Below are positions 42,734-47,931 of a stretch of 47,931 nt of DNA, one piece after another. Under the pieces are notes generated by a model. That model did not search any database and was not told where the DNA came from. It saw only the letters and a list, made by a program, of their open reading frames with translations. The stretch is from Pseudomonadota bacterium. Lineage in GTDB: Bacteria > Pseudomonadota > Gammaproteobacteria > Burkholderiales > Rhodocyclaceae. A program made the position numbers and the translations under genes. The stretch is from contig JAJZSW010000013.1 in assembly GCA_021849505.1 (NCBI GenBank), positions 1 to 47,931 on the forward strand, read 5' to 3'. Each line of letters begins with the position of its first letter. The stretch's first letter is position 1.

Positions 42734-43008
42734 GTACCATGAGTCTCGGCGTCGCGCTGTTCCTGCTCGTCAATCTCGTCGCCGCGCTGGTCACCGCCGC
42801 GCGCGGGCCGACGCCGGCCGACCGCATGCTCACCGCCCTGCTGTTCGGCAGCACCGGGGTCGGCGTGCTGGCGCTGCTGGCGCACGCCATGGGCATTCCT
42901 GCGCTCGTCGATGTCGCGCTGACGCTCGCGCTGCTGGCGGCAATTGCCGGTATCGCCTTCGCGCGCCGCGCCTGGCATGGCGGACATGAGGAGTCGCCGG
43001 ATGATTGA
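42730..43008 (+). CDS. mrpF: Mrp-type Na+/H+ antiporter subunit F
   Basis: A 92-residue membrane protein with three helices and the F motif RGPTPADRMLTALLFGSTGV. The GTG at 42730 overlaps the E stop; an ATG three codons later also starts well. Length and hydrophobicity match family members. It overlaps the G gene by 8 bp. Confidence 0.9.
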   Translation: MSTMSLGVALFLLVNLVAALVTAARGPTPADRMLTALLFGSTGVGVLALLAHAMGIPALVDVALTLALLAAIAGIAFARRAWHGGHEESPDD

Positions 43009-43303
43009 TCTCGCCAGCGACGCCCTGCTGCTGGTCGGCGCCTTTTTCTACTTTGCCGGCACCGTCGGTCTGGTGCGCTTCCCCGATGTCTATACGCGGC
43101 TGCACGCGCTCGCGAAGGCCGACAACCTCGGCCTGGGCTGCGTGCTCGCCGGACTCGCCCTGCAGGCCGAAAGCCTCGCTGCCGCCTTGAAACTTTTGTT
43201 GATCTGGCCGCTCGTGCTGGCGGCGAGTGCGGCGGTGAGCTACGCCATCGCGCACCGCGCCGAAGCGCTCGGCGTCGCGCCCTGGCGCAGGGAGGAGAAA
43301 TGA
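43001..43303 (+). CDS. mrpG: Mrp-type Na+/H+ antiporter subunit G
   Basis: A 100-residue subunit with three helices and the G signature GTVGLVRFPDVYTRLHALAK followed by ADNLGLGCVLAGLAL. The ATG at 43001 overlaps the F stop. The stop at 43303 is followed by a 109-bp repeat-like gap before the next gene, the only large gap in the operon. Confidence 0.92.
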   Translation: MIDLASDALLLVGAFFYFAGTVGLVRFPDVYTRLHALAKADNLGLGCVLAGLALQAESLAAALKLLLIWPLVLAASAAVSYAIAHRAEALGVAPWRREEK

Positions 43304-43412
43304 ACGCCCGCCACCGGGCCGCCCCAAGGCGGGCGCAGCCAACGAACCGGAGCCGCGTAGCGGCGAACACCCGTCACCTCCCCGCGAGGGGAGGTTGGGA
43401 GGGGTGGGCATA
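43304..43412. repeat. REP-like intergenic element with strong hairpin inside the antiporter operon
   Basis: The 109-bp gap holds ACCTCCCC (43376-43383), a GCGA loop and GGGGAGGT (43388-43395), an 8-bp perfect hairpin, followed by the purine-rich GGGAGGGGTGGG. The left part has CCGCCCCAAGGCGGG-like repeats (43320-43333). Such C/G runs resemble intergenic elements seen in betaproteobacteria. It is non-coding and may act as an mRNA processing or stability site. Confidence 0.6.
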
Positions 43413-43658
43413 ATGGGTTTCGCCTTCGATCTGCTGCTCGCCCTCGCCCTGCTGTGGAGCGCCTGGCGCACGCTGGCGACGCCGGACATCTTCCGCGCGG
43501 TGATCCTGTTCATCGTCTTCGGCCTGCTGCTGACGCTCGTTTGGTCGCGGCTCGCGGCGCCCGACATCGCGCTGGCCGAGGCCGCCATCGGCGCGGGGCT
43601 GACCGGCGCGCTGCTGCTCGACGCGATCGGCGTGCTGCGCGGGAGGAAGAAGTCGTGA
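43413..43658 (+). CDS. DUF4040/MbhD-like antiporter subunit (split part of MrpA)
   Basis: An 81-residue membrane protein, MGFAFDLLLALALLWSAWRT then FRAVILFIVFGLLLTLVW and APDIALAEAAIGAGLTGALL, the pattern of the DUF4040/MbhD segment that is normally part of the MrpA C-terminus. Here it is a separate gene. The start at the ATG 43413 was chosen as an upstream in-frame codon lies in the repeat element. It overlaps the next GTG start by 4 bp. Confidence 0.85.
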   Translation: MGFAFDLLLALALLWSAWRTLATPDIFRAVILFIVFGLLLTLVWSRLAAPDIALAEAAIGAGLTGALLLDAIGVLRGRKKS

Positions 43659-44290
43659 AGCGCTTTGCGGTCGCGCTGCTCGCCGCGCTGTTCGCCGTGG
43701 CGCTGATCGCGGCCCTGCTCGAGCTGCCCGCGCCGGCGGTCGATCTGCCGGCCGCCGTCGGCGCGAAGATGGCGGAGTCCGGGATCGCGCATCCGGTCAC
43801 CGCCGTGCTGCTCAACTTCCGCGGTTACGACACCTTGCTCGAAATCGGCGTGCTGCTGCTGGCGCTGATCGTGGTACTCGCCGTCGCCGCGCGCGAGGAA
43901 GCCAAACAGCCTGCCGTTGCAGATCCCGTGCTGCAAACCCTCGCGCGCATCGCCGCGCCGCTGATGCTGCTGGCCGCCGTCTATCTGCTCTGGGCCGGCG
44001 CGTTCCGGCCCGGCGGCGCATTCCAGGCCGGCGCGGTGCTCGCCGCCGCCGCCGTGCTGCTGCATCTGGCCGGCCTCGCAGCAGCCTGGCAGAAGCCGGG
44101 GAAATGCTTGCGCATCGGCCTCGCCGCCGGCTTCCTCGTCTTCCTCGCCGTCGCCGCAGGGCTGCTGGTCGAGGGCGCCTTGCTCCAGTATCCGCCGGCC
44201 TGGGCCGGGGCGCTGATCCTGCTGATCGAGGCGACGCTCACCGTTTCGCTCGGCCTCATCCTCGCCGGGCTGTTCCTGTTCCTGTCATGA
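43655..44290 (+). CDS. mrpB: MbhE plus MrpB fusion antiporter subunit
   Basis: A 211-residue subunit starting at GTG. Residues 1-85 resemble the MbhE end of MrpA (HPVTAVLLNFRGYDTLLEIG). Residues 90-211 are MrpB-like, with LLAAVYLLWAGAFRPGGAFQ and GAVLAAAAVLLHLAG. Thus two parts that are often separate are fused here. It overlaps the C gene by 4 bp (ATGA). Confidence 0.85.
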   Translation: MKRFAVALLAALFAVALIAALLELPAPAVDLPAAVGAKMAESGIAHPVTAVLLNFRGYDTLLEIGVLLLALIVVLAVAAREEAKQPAVADPVLQTLARIAAPLMLLAAVYLLWAGAFRPGGAFQAGAVLAAAAVLLHLAGLAAAWQKPGKCLRIGLAAGFLVFLAVAAGLLVEGALLQYPPAWAGALILLIEATLTVSLGLILAGLFLFLS

Positions 44291-44601
44291 CGAGCGGACT
44301 CATCTTCGCCTGCGCCGGCGTCGTCCTCTTCGCGATGGGTACGGCCGGTGTCGTGCTGCTCGACCATCTGCTGCGCCGCATCCTCGCCTTCAACCTGATG
44401 GGCAGCGGCGCCTTCCTCGTCCTCATCGGCCTTGCGCAACGGGACGGCATGCCCGACCCGGTGCCGCAGGCGATGGTGCTCACCGGCATCGTCGTCGCCG
44501 TCGCGGCGACGGCGCTGGCGCTCGCGCTGGCGCGGCGGCTGTTCGCGCTGACGGGCGGCTACGGCCTGCCGCAGAGCGAGGCAAAGGATGGCAATGACTG
44601 A
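44287..44601 (+). CDS. mrpC: Mrp-type antiporter subunit C (NuoK-like)
   Basis: A 104-residue NuoK-like subunit with three helices: LFAMGTAGVVLLDHLLRRIL, FNLMGSGAFLVLIGLAQRDG and DPVPQAMVLTGIVVAVAATA, the last with the family's DPVPQAMVLT motif. It overlaps both neighbours, starting in the B stop and ending 14 bp inside the D gene. Confidence 0.93.
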   Translation: MTSGLIFACAGVVLFAMGTAGVVLLDHLLRRILAFNLMGSGAFLVLIGLAQRDGMPDPVPQAMVLTGIVVAVAATALALALARRLFALTGGYGLPQSEAKDGND

Positions 44602-46024
44602 TCCGCTGCCCTGGCTGATCCTGCTGCCCCTGTTGTGGGCCACGGGCGCGTTCCTGCTCGGGCCGGCGCGCGGCGCGCGGCTGGCGCTCGCCGGCACGGC
44701 CGTGCAACTCTGGCTGGCCTTCGCGCTCGCCGCGAAAGTCAGTTCCGCCGGGACGGCACTCCATCATCCGGTCGGCGGCTGGGGCGCGCCACTGGGCATC
44801 GATCTGGCGGCTGACGGGCTGGCGGCGCTGCTGCTGATCCTGACCCAGTTCGTCGCGCTGCCGCTGTTCCTCTACGCACGCGCCTACTTCGCCGGGAAAT
44901 CTCCCGCCTTCTGGCCGCTGGCCGGCTTCCTGCTCGCGGGCATGAACGCGCTGTTCCTCTCCGCCGATCTTTTCAACCTTTACGTGACGCTGGAACTCGT
45001 CGGACTGGCCGCCGTCGGACTTGTCGCGATGGGTGGGGGTGCGCAACAGCTCGCGGCGGCGCTGCGCTATCTCTTCGCCACACTGGTCGGTTCGGGGCTC
45101 TACCTGCTTGGCGTGGCGCTGATTTACGGCGTTTTCGGCACGGTGTCGATCACGGCGCTGACGCCGCTGGTGACAGCCGACGCGCCGCCCGCAGTCTGGT
45201 TCGCCGCCGGGCTGATGCTGGCCGGGCTGATGGCCAAGACCGCCCTGTTCCCCTTCCACTACTGGCTGCCGCCCGCCCACGGCGGCGCGCCGGCGCCGGT
45301 TTCCGCGCTGCTCTCGGCGCTGGTGGTCAAGGCCTCGTTCTACCTGATCCTGCGCCTCTGGCTCCACCCCTTTGCTCCCTTGACGCAGGTGGCGGCCTGG
45401 CTGCCGGCGCTGCTGGGCGGCGCGGCGATCCTCTGGGGCTCGTGGCAGGCGATCCGCGCCGAACGGCTCAAGGAACTCGTCGCCTGGTCCACCGTCGCCC
45501 AGCTCGGCTACCTGTTCCTGATCTTCCCGCTGCTCGGCGCCGACCGGCTCGCCCTGCACGCCGGCGGCATGCAGGTGGTGGCCCACGGGCTCGCCAAGGC
45601 GGCGATGTTCGCGGCGGTGGGCGTGCTGATCCAGGTGACCGGCCGCGACGCGGTGGCCGACGTGGCGGGCGTTGCCGCACGGCTGCCGGTGACGCTGTTC
45701 GCTTTCGGTCTGGCGGGCATCACGCTGATGGGCCTGCCGCCGTCCGGCGGCTTCCTCGCCAAGTGGATGCTGATCGACGCGGCGCTGCTGCGCGGCCGCT
45801 GGGACATGGTGGTCGTGATCCTCGCCGGCGGCCTGCTGGCGGCGGTGTACGTGTTCCGCGTGCTGCGCCAGGCCTTCCTCCTGCCGTCCAGCGGCGAACG
45901 GCGGCGCGTCGAACGCCGTCCCGTCGCGACGCTCGAATGGACCGCTTTCGCCCTCGCCGCCGCGAGCGTGCTGGTCGGCCTGCGCGGCATGGAAATCTTG
46001 CGGTTGCTGGAGGCCGGGACATGA
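44588..46024 (+). CDS. mrpD: Mrp-type antiporter subunit D-like proton-conducting protein
   Basis: A 478-residue NuoN/NuoM-like channel subunit with about fourteen helices. A conserved Glu in NLYVTLELVGLAAVGL and Lys in GLMAKTALFPFHYWLPPAHG are the proton-path residues of the family; KELVAWSTVAQLGYLF and LPPSGGFLAKWMLIDAAL are further blocks. The loop after the second helix contains KVSSAGTA (residues 50-57), whose DNA resembles the dispersed repeat. It overlaps the next gene by 4 bp. Confidence 0.93.
   Translation: MAMTDPLPWLILLPLLWATGAFLLGPARGARLALAGTAVQLWLAFALAAKVSSAGTALHHPVGGWGAPLGIDLAADGLAALLLILTQFVALPLFLYARAYFAGKSPAFWPLAGFLLAGMNALFLSADLFNLYVTLELVGLAAVGLVAMGGGAQQLAAALRYLFATLVGSGLYLLGVALIYGVFGTVSITALTPLVTADAPPAVWFAAGLMLAGLMAKTALFPFHYWLPPAHGGAPAPVSALLSALVVKASFYLILRLWLHPFAPLTQVAAWLPALLGGAAILWGSWQAIRAERLKELVAWSTVAQLGYLFLIFPLLGADRLALHAGGMQVVAHGLAKAAMFAAVGVLIQVTGRDAVADVAGVAARLPVTLFAFGLAGITLMGLPPSGGFLAKWMLIDAALLRGRWDMVVVILAGGLLAAVYVFRVLRQAFLLPSSGERRRVERRPVATLEWTAFALAAASVLVGLRGMEILRLLEAGT
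44735..44758 (+). repeat. diverged match to the 24-bp repeat inside the Mrp D gene
   Basis: The segment begins AAAGTC and ends GCCGGGACGGCA, matching 19 of 24 positions of the 42237 copy. It falls on codon boundaries and in the same frame as at 42237 (KVSSAGTA against KVGAGGTA), in a loop before GGWGAPLGID. It could be an old, decayed copy or chance. Confidence 0.3.
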
Positions 46025-47526
46025 CGGCCAATGAAGCCCTGCCGCTGGCCGTAATCGCCTCCTCGCTGCTGCCGGGACTGGCAATCTTCGCGCTGCCCGA
46101 GCGCAGCGTTGCGCTGCGCAGCGCGCTCAACCTGTTCGGCGCGCTGGCGAAGCTCGCCCTCGTCGCCACGCTGCTGGCCGGGGTCGCCGCCGGGGAGGAC
46201 TACGCCTTCCGCTACGCGGTGCTGCCCGGCATCGACCTCGCCTTCAAGGCCGATGCGCTGGCGCTGCTGTTCGTCACGCTCTCGGCCGTGCTCTGGTTGT
46301 TCACCACGCTCTACGCGATCGGCTATCTGGAAAACGCCCCGCACCGCTCGCGCTTTTTCGGCTTCTTCAGCCTGTGCGTCACCGCGACGATGGGCATCGC
46401 GATGGCGGCCAACCTGTTTACCTTCTTCATTTTTTACGAACTGCTGACGCTCGCCACCTTCCCGCTGGTCGTGCATCGCGGCACGCCGCAGGCGATGCGC
46501 GGGGGGACGATCTATCTGGCCTACACGCTGCTCGGCGGCACGCTGCTGCTCGCCGGGATCGTCTGGCTCAACGCCCTGGCCGGCCATGCGGAATTCGCGC
46601 ATGGCGGCTATCTCGCGGCAGGCGACGCGCCCAATTGGCAGATGCAGGTGATCTTCCTGCTCCTGATCGCCGGCGTCGGCGTCAAGGCGGCCATCGTGCC
46701 GCTGCATGGCTGGTTGCCGCAGGCGATGGTCGCGCCCGCGCCGGTGTCGGCGCTGCTGCATGCGGTGGCGGTGGTGAAGGCGGGCGCCTTCGGCATCGTG
46801 CGCATCGTCTACGAGGTGTATGGCATCGAGTTCGCGCAGTCGCTGGACCTGCTCGCCCCGCTGGCGGTCTTCGCCGCGGTCACCATCGTCTGGGGCAGCT
46901 TCCGGGCGCTGTTCCAGGACGACCTGAAGAAGCGCCTCGCCTTCTCGACGGTGAGCCAGGTGTCCTACATCGTGCTCGGCGTCGCGCTGTTCGGTCCGCT
47001 CGGCACGGTCGGCGGACTCGTGCATCTGGTGCATCAGGGCATCATGAAGATCACTTTGTTCTTCTGCGCCGGCAACTTCGCCGAGACGCTCGGCATCCAC
47101 AAGGTCAGCGAGATGGACGGCGCCGGCCGGCGCATGCCGCTCACCACGCTGGCCTTCTCGATCGGCGCGCTGGGGATGATGGGTGCGCCGGTCACCGCCG
47201 GCGCGGTCAGCAAGGCCTGGCTTGCCGACGGCGCGGAGGCGGCGGGCATGGACTGGGCGATCTGGGTGCTATGGACCTCCAGCCTGCTCAACGCCGCCTA
47301 CTTCCTGCCCATCCTCTGGCGCGCCTGGTTACGACCGGCACCGGCCGCCTGGCCGGAAGAGCGCATCGTCGCGCGCGGCCGGCGCGAAACCGCCTGGCTG
47401 CTGCTCCTGCCCCCGCTGGTCACGGCGATCATGACGCTGGCCGCCGGCATGTTCGCCGAGTCGCCGGGCAGCCCGCTCGAATGGGCGAAGCTGATCGCCG
47501 CGCGCGAATACCGCGTGGCGCATTGA
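46021..47526 (+). CDS. second D/A-type proton-conducting antiporter subunit
   Basis: A 501-residue NuoL/NuoM-like protein, the likely stand-in for the core of MrpA. It has a Glu in TFFIFYELLTLATFPLVVHR, a Lys in GVGVKAAIVPLHGWLPQAMV, DDLKKRLAFSTVSQVSYIVL and LGMMGAPVTAGAVSKAWLAD. The C-terminal MbhD/MbhE parts of MrpA are absent and instead encoded by the genes at 43413 and 43655. It starts in the D stop (ATGA) and closes the operon. Confidence 0.9.
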   Translation: MTANEALPLAVIASSLLPGLAIFALPERSVALRSALNLFGALAKLALVATLLAGVAAGEDYAFRYAVLPGIDLAFKADALALLFVTLSAVLWLFTTLYAIGYLENAPHRSRFFGFFSLCVTATMGIAMAANLFTFFIFYELLTLATFPLVVHRGTPQAMRGGTIYLAYTLLGGTLLLAGIVWLNALAGHAEFAHGGYLAAGDAPNWQMQVIFLLLIAGVGVKAAIVPLHGWLPQAMVAPAPVSALLHAVAVVKAGAFGIVRIVYEVYGIEFAQSLDLLAPLAVFAAVTIVWGSFRALFQDDLKKRLAFSTVSQVSYIVLGVALFGPLGTVGGLVHLVHQGIMKITLFFCAGNFAETLGIHKVSEMDGAGRRMPLTTLAFSIGALGMMGAPVTAGAVSKAWLADGAEAAGMDWAIWVLWTSSLLNAAYFLPILWRAWLRPAPAAWPEERIVARGRRETAWLLLLPPLVTAIMTLAAGMFAESPGSPLEWAKLIAAREYRVAH

Positions 47527-47527
47527 C

Positions 47528-47931
47528 ATGCCCTGGCGCCGCCTGATGCCCACCCGTGAAGCGCTGCTGGCCAGTCGCTGGCTGCGCTGGCTCGTGCCCT
47601 GGCTCGGGCATCCCAAGCTCTGGCACTGGTCGCGGCGCGGCGTGGCGCTCGGCGTGGCGCTGGGCGTCTTCTTTGGCCTGTTGATTCCGCTGGCGCAAAT
47701 TCCGGTGACGGCTGCGGTGGCCATCGTGTTGCGCGCCAACCTGCCGGCCGCCGCCGCGAGCACCCTGGTCACGAATCCGGTGACCTTCGCCCCGGTGTAC
47801 TACGTGGCTTACCAGTTGGGTGCCTGGGTGACCGGCGAAACGCTCGCGCCGACCGAAGAAGTCGAAACCCGCAGTCAGCCCAAGGCGGACGAGACGCTCT
47901 GGCAGCGCGTGAGCGCCCTCGGCAAGCCTCT
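47528..47931 (+). CDS. DUF2062 protein, 3' end outside the window
   Basis: The visible 134 residues have PWLGHPKLWHWSRRGVALGV, FFGLLIPLAQIPVTAAVAIV and LVTNPVTFAPVYYVAYQLGA, the glycine- and proline-rich hairpin of DUF2062 membrane proteins, followed by the start of a charged linker. The frame is open to the window edge, so the C-terminus is missing. It starts one base after the preceding stop and may be co-transcribed with the antiporter. Its function is unknown. Confidence 0.85.
   Translation, partial: MPWRRLMPTREALLASRWLRWLVPWLGHPKLWHWSRRGVALGVALGVFFGLLIPLAQIPVTAAVAIVLRANLPAAAASTLVTNPVTFAPVYYVAYQLGAWVTGETLAPTEEVETRSQPKADETLWQRVSALGKP

Overview
The window is a GC-rich, gene-dense stretch of a Gram-negative chromosome. 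Gene content and protein style (pilT-pilU beside yggS-proC, a branched-chain amino acid ABC operon, a TtrS/TtrR-like pair, an Mrp antiporter and many Ala/Arg-rich proteins) point to a betaproteobacterium, probably of the Rhodocyclales/Nitrosomonadales type; this is inference from protein resemblance, not a search. No rRNA, tRNA, CRISPR array or complete insertion sequence was seen, and no gap between genes exceeds 300 bases.

Layout. 1-8.8 kb: a type I secretion operon read rightward: the tail of a protein with a methyltransferase regulatory domain, a DUF6447-type small protein, an unknown protein, a truncated TnpB/IS605 OrfB-like protein lacking the RuvC nuclease half, two consecutive PrtD-type ABC exporters, an HlyD-type adaptor and a TolC-type outer-membrane protein. 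The secreted substrate is not in the window and may lie to the left. 8.8-13.7 kb: yggS-proC-yggT leftward, divergent from pilT-pilU and a membrane-anchored unknown protein. 13.7-17.3 kb: an RNA methyltransferase, a HemJ/CopD-like protein and an epimerase leftward, divergent from a 2Fe-2S flavin reductase. 17.3-22.2 kb: the branched-chain amino acid transport operon (livK-like, then H, M, G, F). 22.3-27.9 kb: a SRPBCC protein, two universal stress proteins, a YeiH-family transporter with a 54-residue membrane partner, and a divergent TtrS/TtrR-like two-component system. 27.9-37 kb: cytochrome c, a DUF255 protein, an orphan CheZ-like phosphatase, ilvD, lgt, a VOC protein, an AEC transporter and a coiled-coil exported protein. 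36.1-47.9 kb: a cation-homeostasis block: an NhaR-like LysR regulator, a hibernation-factor-like protein, DUF2934, a P-type cation ATPase, a Na/phosphate cotransporter and an eight-gene Mrp-type antiporter with a split MrpA, then a partial DUF2062 gene.

Two things stand out. First, the RuvC-less TnpB-like protein is embedded in the secretion operon, flanked by palindromes at its start and by a foldable RNA segment over its stop codon, in the place where TnpB loci carry their guide RNA. Second, a 24-bp dispersed repeat (beginning AAAGTCGGCGCTGG, ending GGGACGGCA) recurs at least five times. It sits right after stop codons or in frame inside genes, and weaker matches occur in ilvD, livM and an Mrp gene.
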